64,000 bases of DNA. It comes from Melioribacteraceae bacterium. Its GTDB lineage: Bacteria; Bacteroidota; Ignavibacteria; Ignavibacteriales; Melioribacteraceae. The notes beneath the pieces are model-generated. The model worked only from the letters and a program-made list of their open reading frames with translations, was not told the DNA's origin and made no database searches. The position numbers and the translations under genes were made by a program. Positions 55,154 through 64,000 of this stretch are shown here, in pieces (position 1 is the stretch's first letter; every line of letters starts with the position of its first letter). Location: positions 1-64,000 of the forward strand of contig JAIPBD010000010.1 in NCBI GenBank assembly GCA_021739765.1, read 5' to 3'.

Positions 55154-56431
55154 ATGAGTAAAATCTGGAAAAGCATATATAATCTTTTAATCGTACCATT
55201 GTTTTATTTCATGGTATTGATTTATTCGTTCTTTAATTCAAAGGTTCGCAGAGGAATAAAAGATCGCAAGAAAATATTCGAAAACCTCATAATAAATTTT
55301 GCGGGATTGAAAAAGGGTAGAAAGACCATTTGGTTTCATTCGGCATCGATGGGCGAATTTGAACAAGCAAAACCGATTATCGAGGACCTCAAATCCAATT
55401 ACGATGTAAATATTATTGTAACATTTTTTTCGCCTTCGGGCTATGATAATTCTCTTCGTTATCCTTATGCCGATATAGTTTCTTATCTCCCTTTTGATTT
55501 TCCCGGGACGATTAAACGATTCATTAAAATAGTTAAACCTCGATTTGTTGTTTTTATGCGTTACGATTTATGGCCAAATTTAGTTTGGCAACTTGCCTCA
55601 TCTAATATCCCTATATTTTTAGTAGACGCGACACTCCGGACTAATTCGAGACGAAATTTACCAATCGCAAAAGGTGTTAGCGCTTCCTTATTTAGAAGAA
55701 TAACCAAAGTGTTAACGGTAACAGATTCTGATGCGGAAAATTTTTTGAAATTCGGTGTGAACCAACATAATATTATCAGCGTTGGTGATACAAGATTTGA
55801 CAGGGTTTTTCAAAAAAGTCAGATAGCTAAACAAGAACAAATATTTCCCGAAGAATTTTTTCTGGGGAAAAAAGTTTTTGTATTTGGAAGTTCTTGGCCG
55901 TCGGATGAGGCTGTAATTTTCCCTTCAATTATTAAACTGCAATCTCTTGAAGAAGAATTAATTTCTATTGTAGTTCCCCATGAACCTACAGTTAATCAAC
56001 TTGAAAGGATAGAGAACGAACTAAACAAAAAAATTTCTCACATAAGATTCTCACGATTAAGGCATTATAATTCTGAAAAGGTTATTATTGTAGACGCAAT
56101 TGGGATATTGTTGACTCTTTATCGTTATGCGCATGTGGCTTTCGTCGGAGGTGGATTTAAGCCGGGTGTGCACAGTGTTCTGGAACCGGCTGTTTACGGA
56201 ATTCCGGTTCTGTTCGGGCCTAAAATTGAAAATAGCAGGGAGGCCAGAAATTTGGTTGAGATGGGCAGTGGATTTAAAATTACCGGCAACAAAAATGCTT
56301 ATCGAACCCTTAGAAAACTGTTCCGTGATGATGAATTTAGAATAAGTTCAGGCAATATCTCAAAAAAATATGTGACAGAAAACTTAGGCGCCACAGAAAG
56401 AATAAATACCGAGTTGAAGAAAATTTTCTAA
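55154..56431 (+). CDS. waaA: 3-deoxy-D-manno-octulosonic acid transferase
   Basis: The 425-residue protein has an N-terminal membrane anchor (about 8-28) and the Kdo transferase motifs TIWFHSASMGEFEQAKPII, VFMRYDLWPNLVW, DATLRTNSRR and AFVGGGFKPGVHSVLEPA with its C-terminal GPKIENSREA. The enzyme transfers Kdo from CMP-Kdo to lipid A at the membrane. Its pairing with a GT9 gene fits lipopolysaccharide core assembly, which shows that the organism makes Kdo-containing LPS. Confidence 0.92.
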   Translation: MSKIWKSIYNLLIVPLFYFMVLIYSFFNSKVRRGIKDRKKIFENLIINFAGLKKGRKTIWFHSASMGEFEQAKPIIEDLKSNYDVNIIVTFFSPSGYDNSLRYPYADIVSYLPFDFPGTIKRFIKIVKPRFVVFMRYDLWPNLVWQLASSNIPIFLVDATLRTNSRRNLPIAKGVSASLFRRITKVLTVTDSDAENFLKFGVNQHNIISVGDTRFDRVFQKSQIAKQEQIFPEEFFLGKKVFVFGSSWPSDEAVIFPSIIKLQSLEEELISIVVPHEPTVNQLERIENELNKKISHIRFSRLRHYNSEKVIIVDAIGILLTLYRYAHVAFVGGGFKPGVHSVLEPAVYGIPVLFGPKIENSREARNLVEMGSGFKITGNKNAYRTLRKLFRDDEFRISSGNISKKYVTENLGATERINTELKKIF

Positions 56432-56493
56432 CGAATTTTTCCAAACTTGTTCCCATTTACATATTTGAATTATTGGATTAACCAGGAGCCCAA

Positions 56494-58116
56494 ATGAAAT
56501 CAAAAGAAGAAATAGTTCTTGAATTAAAAGAGATTGGTATCCAGAATACCAAAGATATATTTTACAACTCCTCTTTCGATCTATTATATGAACACGAACT
56601 TAACCCGGATTTAGTTGGCTATGAAAGAGCTGAAAAAACTGAATTGGGAGCATTAAACGTGCTTACAGGAATTTTTACCGGCAGATCCCCCAAAGACAAA
56701 TACATAGTTATGGATGATGTCACACGAGATACGATATGGTGGAATTCAGATTATGCTAAAAATGATAACAAGCCCATCTCTCCGGATGTTTGGGATGATT
56801 TAAAAGATGTAGTTAGAGAACAACTTTCCGGTAAAAAATTATATGTGATGGATACTTTTTGCGGGGCCAACGAAGATAGCAGACTCAAAGTCCGCTTTGT
56901 TACTGAAGTTGCCTGGCAAGCTCATTTTGTGAAAAATATGTTTATCCGACCAACAGAAGAAGAGCTCGATAATTATGGCAAACCCGATTTTCTTGTATTA
57001 AACGGATCTGAAACCGAAAACCCCAAATGGAAAGAACACGGGATGAATTCGGAAGTCTTTACGGTATTTAACCTAACAGAAAGAATGCAATTAATTGGAG
57101 GTACGTGGTACGGCGGGGAAATGAAAAAGGGGATTTTCTCTATGATGAATTATTATCTGCCGCTGAAAGGAATTGCGTCTATGCATTGTTCTGCCAACAA
57201 AGGTAAAAATGGTGATGTAGCAATATTCTTCGGACTTTCCGGAACCGGAAAAACGACACTTTCAACTGATCCTGTCAGGGAGTTAATAGGGGATGATGAA
57301 CACGGTTGGGATGATGACGGTGTGTTTAACTTTGAAGGTGGTTGTTACGCAAAAACAATAAATTTGGATAAAGAATCTGAGCCGGATATATACAAAGCAA
57401 TAAAGCGGGATGCTTTACTTGAAAACCTCTCAGTTGATGAGAATGGGAAAATTGATTTTGCGGATTCCTCGATTACACAAAATACTCGCGTTTCTTACCC
57501 GATTTACCATATCAATAATATTGTTAAACCGGTTTCGAAAGCAGGACATGCCAATAAAGTAATTTTCTTAACCGCGGATGCGTTCGGCGTTATGCCGCCG
57601 GTAGCAAAATTGACTCACGATCAAACGAATTATCATTTTTTATCCGGATTTACAGCTAAATTGGCCGGCACTGAGCGTGGTGTTACGGCTCCGCAGCCAA
57701 CTTTTTCCGCATGTTTCGGAGCAGCTTTTCTATCTTTGCATCCCACGAAATACGGTGAGGAGCTCGTTAAAAAGATGGATGCTCACGGAGCACAAGCTTA
57801 TTTGGTAAATACGGGATGGAATGGGACAGGAAAAAGAATTTCAATAAAAGATACTCGGGAAATAATTCACGCAATTCTTGACGGTTCAATTGAAAACGCG
57901 GAAAGTAAGAACTTGCCGATATTCAATTTTGCAATACCAACTTCGCTTCCCAAAGTTGATCCGGGGATACTTGATCCGAGAGATACTTACTCTGATCCGG
58001 ATGATTGGACAAAAAAAGCCGAAGAATTAGCGCAATTATTTATTGCTAATTTTGAAAAATACACAGATACTGAAGAAGGCAAAATGCTTGTAGCTTCAGG
58101 TCCGCAATTAATCTGA
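56494..58116 (+). CDS. pckA: phosphoenolpyruvate carboxykinase (ATP)
   Basis: At 540 residues it is a standard ATP-type enzyme: [11 protein letters not shown] (about 62-72), the kinase-1a loop [11 protein letters not shown] (247-257), the metal motif [11 protein letters not shown] (267-277), [11 protein letters not shown] and the [13 protein letters not shown] loop near 400. It converts oxaloacetate and ATP to phosphoenolpyruvate and CO2 in gluconeogenesis. An AGGAG site precedes the ATG, and a hairpin terminator follows. Confidence 0.96.
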   Translation: MKSKEEIVLELKEIGIQNTKDIFYNSSFDLLYEHELNPDLVGYERAEKTELGALNVLTGIFTGRSPKDKYIVMDDVTRDTIWWNSDYAKNDNKPISPDVWDDLKDVVREQLSGKKLYVMDTFCGANEDSRLKVRFVTEVAWQAHFVKNMFIRPTEEELDNYGKPDFLVLNGSETENPKWKEHGMNSEVFTVFNLTERMQLIGGTWYGGEMKKGIFSMMNYYLPLKGIASMHCSANKGKNGDVAIFFGLSGTGKTTLSTDPVRELIGDDEHGWDDDGVFNFEGGCYAKTINLDKESEPDIYKAIKRDALLENLSVDENGKIDFADSSITQNTRVSYPIYHINNIVKPVSKAGHANKVIFLTADAFGVMPPVAKLTHDQTNYHFLSGFTAKLAGTERGVTAPQPTFSACFGAAFLSLHPTKYGEELVKKMDAHGAQAYLVNTGWNGTGKRISIKDTREIIHAILDGSIENAESKNLPIFNFAIPTSLPKVDPGILDPRDTYSDPDDWTKKAEELAQLFIANFEKYTDTEEGKMLVASGPQLI

Positions 58117-58162
58117 TTCTGTTTTTTTAGTAGATCATTATTTAAAAGATAAAATGTATCAG

Positions 58163-58192
58163 AACCAAAAGTGGTATTTACCACTTTTGGTT
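58163..58192 (+). terminator. rho-independent terminator after pckA
   Basis: A symmetrical stem, AACCAAAAGTGG (58163-58174) with CCACTTTTGGTT (58181-58192), surrounds a 6-base loop; the inner bases can also pair, making the helix longer. It lies 46 bases past the pckA stop and is followed by a T-rich stretch. Confidence 0.8.
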
Positions 58193-58247
58193 TATTGGTA
58201 TTATTTTTGATATATATTAAGACCAGTCATCCATTTTAGTATTAAGT

Positions 58248-61200
58248 GTGAAAGAAGATATCAAAAATACAGAATTTATAAACATGACTTCGCTCATCGA
58301 AAACCTTCCGGTGGGATTATTAATATTTAATTCCGAGTTTAAGGTATTGCATGTAAATCGGAATTTTTACCTTTTTGATGTAATTAATAATCTGAGTGCA
58401 AGCTCCATTCATGGCAAGGATATCATTCAAACCGGATTGTTCGATTATGCAGATGTTTCCGAGGAACTCAAAGAATTAACTGCCGGTATTCCGTTCGAAA
58501 AAGAATTACTTAACACAAAAACTTCTGAAGGAAAAGAGCTAAAAGTAATTGTAAAGGGCTCGCCTTTAATGAAAAATGGGAAGTTCGACGGAGGATTGTT
58601 AATACTTCAGGATGTTAAAATTGATAGCACGCTCCAGTCGGATACAATACTAAAATCAGCTGATTTCAGGAAAACGATTGGTTTGCTCACTGATCATTAT
58701 CTTTTAACTGATACTGAAGGTCGAATTCTATTTAATCAAATTCGGAATAAACGCATCTCAAATAATTTGTATCAAAAAATCAATGATAATGTTTTTGATA
58801 TAATTCCGGAAGAACAAAAAGGAAAACTTCTAATCCAGCTCAATTTATCATTCGAAAAAAGGGAAGACCAAAGTAATTTTTATTCAATTGATGGGAAATC
58901 GATAGAAATTATTAGCATTCCTTATGCCCACCAAGACGGTGGAAAATTTGTATTGATATTGTTCAAAGACCAAACCGAACAAATTCAACAAGAAGAATCT
59001 TACGAGAAAGAACTCGAAGAACTCCAGTATTATCAAGCGATTACATCAAATGTGGTTGATGCGATTGTTAGTGTTAATCTAAATGGGGAAATAATATTTT
59101 GGAATGATTCGGCTCAGAATTTATTCGGATTCCGGAAAAGTATGGTTTACAAGAAACATATCGGAAAAGTTATCGGATCGATAAATCCAAATTATTTCAA
59201 TCAAATAAAAAATGAATTAATAAAAAATAAAACCTGGGAATCGGAATTTAAAATTAAGCCCTCTTCCGGTGATGAAAAAACTATCCTTGTACGATTCGGA
59301 AGTTCGGGAGACAAATCCGAATCCATTGTGATTCTTTGCACTAATATTTCGGAGCGATTCGAACTCGAACGATCGCTTAGGTTATCTGAAGCTAAATACC
59401 GTTCAATAGTAACAAACACTCATGAGTATATTTGCACCCTCGATTTGGATGGTGTTATTAATTATGTAAATCCATTTTTTATTGAAAAATTTGGATATAA
59501 AGAGAATGAATTTATTGGTCAGAGCATCTACTATTTTATGGAAGGCGGGGATAAAATAGATCTCGAAACACTTGCGAAACCGGGCATATCCGAACCAACA
59601 AAAGAATTGAAATTAAAGACCAAAACAGGCGCGGTTAGATATGTTAACGCCAATCTTTCCACTGTTTACGATCTCAACAATAAGCCCGAATATTTTAACG
59701 CTATTCTAACCGATATTACGGAAACCAAAGAGGCTGAAAGAGATTTACTGTTAATTCAGTCCGTATTTAATGTGTCTCAAGATGGAATTTCTGTTCAAGA
59801 AGGAGACACTTTAATTCTCACAAACAAAGCATTCAATTCTATTTACGATATTCCTGAAGAGACTGACTTGGGTGGAAAACATCACCTTGATTTTGTTCAT
59901 GCAGATGATCGCAAAATGATGCAGGAATTAACCGCTCGTATTTTTGGTGGGAAGGATTATCAAGAGAGAGTTGAATTTAAGGTTGTTACTCCAAAAGGAC
60001 AAAATAGATTAATTGAAGAAACAATAACCACTTTTCAAGCGGGCGGACAAAAATTTATTGTTCGTGTTGATCGGGATATCACCGAATCAAAAGAGGCACA
60101 AAAAGCTTTGCGGGAATCTGAGGAAAAATACAGAAGTGTTGCCGAAAATATTACTGAAGGGATGTGGAAAGCTGAACGTATAAACGGAAAACTTCGTACC
60201 GTTTTTTATACCGAAGCAATTTCCCAAATTACCGGTTATAAAAATGATCGTTTTATTCTCGACCAATTGTTCTGGGCGCATCTAATACATCCCGAAGATT
60301 TACATTTTACTTTGAAACGATTAAAATCATTTTATCGTGATGTGACACGTTCAGCGGGAGAATTTGAGTACCGAATCATAAATAAGTTTGGGGCTTCAGT
60401 TTGGATTAAAAACAAAATTACTCTCATTCGATCTTCCGATGGTGTAATTCAAAAAATTTACGGAGTTGTGAGTGATATTTCACTCAGCAAACGTGCAGAA
60501 GAGGAGCTAAAAAGATCCGCTGATGATCTTGCAAGATTAAATGAAACCAAGGATAGATTATTGTCAATCATTTCACATGATTTGCGTTCTCCGTTTTCTT
60601 CTATAATCGGATTTACTGATTTAATGCTAAAAAACGAAAATCTTCCCGTCGAGAAAAGAACCGAATATGTTGGTTTTGTTAATGACTCAGCAAAGACCAT
60701 TTTGGAGTTAGTGAATTCATTACTCGATTGGACACGAATTCAGACAGGAAGAGTAAAGTTTGAGCCGGATCGCCTAAATATGAAGAAGTTGGTGGAAAAA
60801 ACTTTTGTGCTTTTGCGTGGCGCGGCAATGCAGAAAGATATTCAATTCGAGAATGAGATTGTAAATGATACTTTTGCTCACGGTGATGAAAATTTAATTA
60901 TACAATTGCTCAGCAATCTTATTTCGAATTCAATAAAATTTACACCCAAAGGCGGTAAAATTTCAATATCAGCAGTTGCAAATATTGAAGAAAAGCAAGT
61001 TGAGTTTCACGTCAAGGATACAGGCACCGGCATAAAAGATTCGGATATAGATAAACTGTTTCGTGTGGACGCAAAATTCACCAGCCGTGGGACTGAAGGT
61101 GAAAAAGGTACAGGACTGGGATTATCCCTTTGCTATGATATTGTCAAAAAACATGGTGGCGAAATTAGAGTCGAAAGTGAATTCGGACATGGATCTGATT

Positions 61201-61607
61201 TTATTTTCTCGCTCCCGGTTTCATCAACAAATATTCTGTTAGTTGATGATGGGAAAACGGATCGCCTTTTGTACACTAAATTGCTTAGAAACTTTTTCCC
61301 GAGATATCAAGTGCTCGAAGCAAAGGACGGCAAAGAAGCTCTGGAGATAGTTAAGGAATCCTCTCCGGCATTAATTATCACAGATCATTATATGCCGGTT
61401 ATAAACGGGTATGAATTTGTCAAAAAGTTGAAATCTTTGGATGTGAAATATATACCGCCGGTTATTGTTCTAAGTATTGATCTGAATGATGGTATAATAG
61501 AATCTTATAAAGAATTAGGGTTAGAATTTATTTTCCAAAAACCGGTTAATCTTGCTGCGTTTAGAATTGCCGTTGATAAATCGCTTAAAAAATCAATCTT
61601 TAGTTAG
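58248..61607 (+). CDS. multi-PAS hybrid histidine kinase with C-terminal receiver
   Basis: The 1119-residue protein has no membrane helix. About six PAS or PAS-like units fill residues 13-750 (clear ends at DITETKEA, DITESKEA and DISLSKRA). A HisKA domain with phospho-acceptor H777 (SIISHDLRSP), an ATPase domain with N893-SIKFTP, DTGTGIKD and GTGLGLS, and a receiver domain (about 994-1115) with D1046 in ITDHYMP and K1098 follow. The start is GTG at 58248; an ATG at 58284 is the alternative. No output gene sits beside it, so its target is unknown. It overlaps the next convergent gene by 8 bases. Confidence 0.9.
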   Translation: MKEDIKNTEFINMTSLIENLPVGLLIFNSEFKVLHVNRNFYLFDVINNLSASSIHGKDIIQTGLFDYADVSEELKELTAGIPFEKELLNTKTSEGKELKVIVKGSPLMKNGKFDGGLLILQDVKIDSTLQSDTILKSADFRKTIGLLTDHYLLTDTEGRILFNQIRNKRISNNLYQKINDNVFDIIPEEQKGKLLIQLNLSFEKREDQSNFYSIDGKSIEIISIPYAHQDGGKFVLILFKDQTEQIQQEESYEKELEELQYYQAITSNVVDAIVSVNLNGEIIFWNDSAQNLFGFRKSMVYKKHIGKVIGSINPNYFNQIKNELIKNKTWESEFKIKPSSGDEKTILVRFGSSGDKSESIVILCTNISERFELERSLRLSEAKYRSIVTNTHEYICTLDLDGVINYVNPFFIEKFGYKENEFIGQSIYYFMEGGDKIDLETLAKPGISEPTKELKLKTKTGAVRYVNANLSTVYDLNNKPEYFNAILTDITETKEAERDLLLIQSVFNVSQDGISVQEGDTLILTNKAFNSIYDIPEETDLGGKHHLDFVHADDRKMMQELTARIFGGKDYQERVEFKVVTPKGQNRLIEETITTFQAGGQKFIVRVDRDITESKEAQKALRESEEKYRSVAENITEGMWKAERINGKLRTVFYTEAISQITGYKNDRFILDQLFWAHLIHPEDLHFTLKRLKSFYRDVTRSAGEFEYRIINKFGASVWIKNKITLIRSSDGVIQKIYGVVSDISLSKRAEEELKRSADDLARLNETKDRLLSIISHDLRSPFSSIIGFTDLMLKNENLPVEKRTEYVGFVNDSAKTILELVNSLLDWTRIQTGRVKFEPDRLNMKKLVEKTFVLLRGAAMQKDIQFENEIVNDTFAHGDENLIIQLLSNLISNSIKFTPKGGKISISAVANIEEKQVEFHVKDTGTGIKDSDIDKLFRVDAKFTSRGTEGEKGTGLGLSLCYDIVKKHGGEIRVESEFGHGSDFIFSLPVSSTNILLVDDGKTDRLLYTKLLRNFFPRYQVLEAKDGKEALEIVKESSPALIITDHYMPVINGYEFVKKLKSLDVKYIPPVIVLSIDLNDGIIESYKELGLEFIFQKPVNLAAFRIAVDKSLKKSIFS

Positions 61608-63720
61608 CGGGTTTTCTAAAAACAGCTCCACTAATTGGTTCGATGGTTGTTGTTCCCATAAATCGGTTTAGAGTTTTTATACCGGCTTCTTCACTGTTCA
61701 CCACCAATTCCCATTCACCATCCGGAAGTTTAAATGAGGCGGATTGTGATTGATCTGCATTGAACAATACAACAAATTGATCACCATGATAGTCGATCGT
61801 GTAACCCAGCGCGAATTCATTTTCTATTTTTGGATAAAAAGTAATCTCATCATAATTTGCATATCTAAAAGCACGGTAAGCTTTTCGGAGTTCAATCAGT
61901 CCGCCGTAATAATCAATTAGGTCTTGATTTTTGTCAGCATGATCATAATTGATGTAATTAACTTCATTATCCTTTTCGTAACTGTTGTGGTCAATCATTC
62001 CCTGATGTTTATCATCAATTTTTGCATTTATAGGAATAACTTTCGATCTGGCGAATTCTTGTCCGGAATGAATCATAGTTAAACCTTGAGAAGTAAGAAG
62101 GAATAGTGCGGCAAGTTTGTTTTGTTTTAACTGCTTTTCATCCAAGGCTGCGTTTTTATCTATATTCTTAATTATTTGATCAGGCTTAACTGATTTGTTG
62201 CCGATCCGTATAAAATCACCAAGTGTGTAACCATCATGCGAAGCTAAGTAATTTACAGAATGCTCTTTTCGTTGAAATAAACCAAGTGAATCTCTTACAA
62301 GTGTTCCCCGAACGTAACTTTTAATTCTTTCATAATTATTATTGCCAAACCAATTGCCAAAAATCCATCCTAATCCATCTTTAGGGTTTTCCCCTTTAAT
62401 TCCATTTCTAATCTGATCATTCCAACTGGCCCAGTCACGCAACGAAAAACCTTTCGGATCGTAACCGCCGCCCCAAGGTTCACAAACGAAAACAACATTA
62501 GGATTTATTTTGCGTGCTTCATGAATGATTGCTTCAATTGTTTCCCAATCTAAAAGTTTTCCAAGATCAAATCTAAACCCATCAACATGATAATCTTTCA
62601 TCCAATAAAGGATGCTGTCAATAATTAATCTCCGTGTCATCGGAGCTTCAGTTTTAAGATCATTTCCGCAATAACTTTCAGCGATAAAATTTCCCTTCTC
62701 ATCCAGCCGGAAATAATATTCCTTATCAATCTCTTTTAGATTTCCAATTTCATATTCGCTTAAATGATTGTAAACCACATCCATAATTACAGCAATTTTA
62801 TTTTTATGGAAGGCTTTTACCATATCCTTAAACTGATTTACTTGTTTTGCGTCTCCTCCAATCCACTCATTCCATTTGAATTTATCCCAGTCCTGCGCAT
62901 AATAAGAGGCCGGAGCAAAGTAAGCGGCAGTCATATAACCCCAATGATTTCGCTCATAAGGATTCCAGGTATTGAACTTACCATTCATCTTTTCTTTATA
63001 GGGTGCTTCGCAATAGCCAAAATCTTGGGCGGGAAGAAGTTCAACTGTATTTACACCAAGTTTTTTTATGTAGTTGATTCCACCCTTTGCATTTTCGTCT
63101 ATTAAGCCATTATAAGTTCCGGGCTTCTCCGATTTTGAACTCGGATGTGCTGTCATATCCCGGACATGCATTTCATAAATTATTAAATCACGCCAGTCCC
63201 TTTGTATCCACTTATCTTCATCCCAGTCATAATCCTCTTCATAAACAATAGATTTCCTTGGATTGAAATAAGATGTGTAAGTTGCAACAGCTTTTGCATA
63301 AGGATCAATACAGAGTGGTTTTTCACTAATATCTTGAACATCGTTTATATGTTGTAAACGAAATCCATAAAATTTGCCGATCAAATTTTCTTTTATGGAA
63401 AATTCCCAAACGCCGTCGTCAAATTTTGTTAACGGATAAACTCTACCTTCAGAGTCCTCGACATTGTCAAAAACATAAAGATTCGCCGCTAATGCGTTTG
63501 GTGCGAATAGTCGAAAATAAGTCTTGCCATTTTCAATAAAAGAACCGAGTTTTTTTGAGGAATAAAGAGTGGCATTTTCTTCAATTGATGTTTTTTTTGC
63601 ATTCTTTACAGAATTGATTCTGGTATCCACAAACACGGCTTCACTCCCAAACATATTGGTTATTTTTAAAAATATAAAACACGCAGCAAATGCGAGAATT
63701 CCCCTGGACGAAAATTTCAT
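61600..63720 (-). CDS. secreted GH13 debranching-type enzyme (pullulanase/isoamylase-like)
   Basis: The 706-residue protein has a signal peptide (about 1-27), a CBM48-like beta domain (about 58-145) and a GH13 barrel with its regions intact: DVVYNH (314-319), GFRFD with nucleophile D385, FVCEPWG with acid/base E414 and YLASHD with D496. NHWGYMTAAYFAP supports the debranching subgroup, though the type I pullulanase YNWGYDP block is not present in that exact form. It should cut alpha-1,6 bonds of starch or glycogen outside the cytoplasm. There is no T9SS tail, so it may stay in the periplasm. Confidence 0.9.
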   Translation of the reverse strand: MKFSSRGILAFAACFIFLKITNMFGSEAVFVDTRINSVKNAKKTSIEENATLYSSKKLGSFIENGKTYFRLFAPNALAANLYVFDNVEDSEGRVYPLTKFDDGVWEFSIKENLIGKFYGFRLQHINDVQDISEKPLCIDPYAKAVATYTSYFNPRKSIVYEEDYDWDEDKWIQRDWRDLIIYEMHVRDMTAHPSSKSEKPGTYNGLIDENAKGGINYIKKLGVNTVELLPAQDFGYCEAPYKEKMNGKFNTWNPYERNHWGYMTAAYFAPASYYAQDWDKFKWNEWIGGDAKQVNQFKDMVKAFHKNKIAVIMDVVYNHLSEYEIGNLKEIDKEYYFRLDEKGNFIAESYCGNDLKTEAPMTRRLIIDSILYWMKDYHVDGFRFDLGKLLDWETIEAIIHEARKINPNVVFVCEPWGGGYDPKGFSLRDWASWNDQIRNGIKGENPKDGLGWIFGNWFGNNNYERIKSYVRGTLVRDSLGLFQRKEHSVNYLASHDGYTLGDFIRIGNKSVKPDQIIKNIDKNAALDEKQLKQNKLAALFLLTSQGLTMIHSGQEFARSKVIPINAKIDDKHQGMIDHNSYEKDNEVNYINYDHADKNQDLIDYYGGLIELRKAYRAFRYANYDEITFYPKIENEFALGYTIDYHGDQFVVLFNADQSQSASFKLPDGEWELVVNSEEAGIKTLNRFMGTTTIEPISGAVFRKPAN

Positions 63721-63782
63721 TTACTTATCCTTTACAAAAATCGATCAATGAAGTTAAGAAAATAATTTCATGCAGTAAATGG

Positions 63783-64000
63783 TTACTTTACTAATAACAT
63801 TTTTTTTGAGATCTCAGTATCACCGCTGGTTATTGTGTAAATATAAACCGCACTTGATAACTGTTTATTATAATCGGCTGGGTTGAAATTTATTGTATGT
63901 GTTCCTATGCCATATTTCGAATTAATGAGTGTTAAAATTTTGTTTCCAAGTAAATCATAAATGGCCAATTCGACATTACTTTCCTTTGGCAGTGAAAACT
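63783..64000 (-). CDS. C-terminal T9SS sorting domain of a gene truncated by the window edge
   Basis: The minus-strand frame is open from the right edge and reads FSLPKESNVELAIYDLLG, then a Gly-rich turn and VYIYTITSGDTEISKKMLLVK, the end of a type A sorting domain. The body of the protein lies outside the window. It is followed by the GH13 gene in the same direction after 62 bases. Confidence 0.85.
   Translation of the reverse strand, partial: FSLPKESNVELAIYDLLGNKILTLINSKYGIGTHTINFNPADYNKQLSSAVYIYTITSGDTEISKKMLLVK

Overview
The window looks like chromosomal DNA from an Ignavibacteria-type member of the Bacteroidota/Chlorobi group. DNA is AT-rich, several secreted proteins end in a type IX secretion (T9SS) type A sorting domain with the YPNPFN signature, and YCF48-like beta-propeller proteins and a DUF2723 glycosyltransferase are present. 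This placement is inferred from gene content; there is no rRNA in the window.

Layout. (a) 1-6012: a surface-polysaccharide operon with a CMP-sugar synthetase-like protein, a cyclase-family hydrolase, a DUF115/MptE-like protein, a polyprenyl glycosylphosphotransferase, a Wzi-like outer-membrane protein and a thioesterase. (b) 6013-10979: a GT2 glycosyltransferase, a DUF2723 membrane glycosyltransferase with TPRs and a GT9 glycosyltransferase. (c) 10976-17200: an AAA_14/DUF4143 ATPase with a repeated operator-like upstream region, then housekeeping genes (LOG, YjbQ, ornithine aminotransferase, a GNAT-nitrilase fusion, TIGR00266). (d) 17200-21690: an accessory stretch with two roughly 740-bp copies and one partial copy of a non-coding repeat, secreted hypothetical proteins and a T9SS YCF48 protein. 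(e) 21693-27514: a secreted GH57 protein, a lipoprotein thioredoxin and a secreted protein built of four copies of a domain I do not recognise. (f) 27531-33833: a MITE-like element, then a tight five-gene set for ion and osmotic homeostasis (cNMP-binding protein, AI-2E family transporter, SLC12-like permease, MscS, CorA). (g) 33834-38184: a YCF48/T9SS protein, a hypothetical protein, a CDF transporter, and two decayed genes. (h) 38461-48648: a polysaccharide-utilisation-like cluster with an aldo/keto reductase, a putative secreted TIM-barrel protein, two paralogous clan GH-A-like hydrolases, an SGNH protein and a GH5-CBM6-T9SS endoglucanase. (i) 48687-50620: tRNA-Arg(CCU), a GIY-YIG protein starting beside a duplicated 5' part of that tRNA which is split by a 20-bp palindrome, and enolase. 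(j) 50624-61607: macro domain, cupin, LOG, GT9, Kdo transferase, ATP-dependent PEP carboxykinase and a hybrid histidine kinase. (k) 61600-64000: a secreted GH13 debranching-type enzyme and the 3' end of another T9SS protein.

How it fits together: envelope glycoconjugate synthesis (a, b, Kdo transferase, GT9) sits beside a secreted glucan-degrading capacity (GH57, GH13, GH5 and the GH-A pair), with gluconeogenic and glycolytic enzymes (PckA, enolase) nearby. No CRISPR array, prophage or intact insertion sequence was seen. The least explained parts are the split tRNA/GIY-YIG locus, the four-domain secreted protein, the long non-coding repeats, and the ion-transport operon led by a cyclic-nucleotide-binding protein with no output domain.
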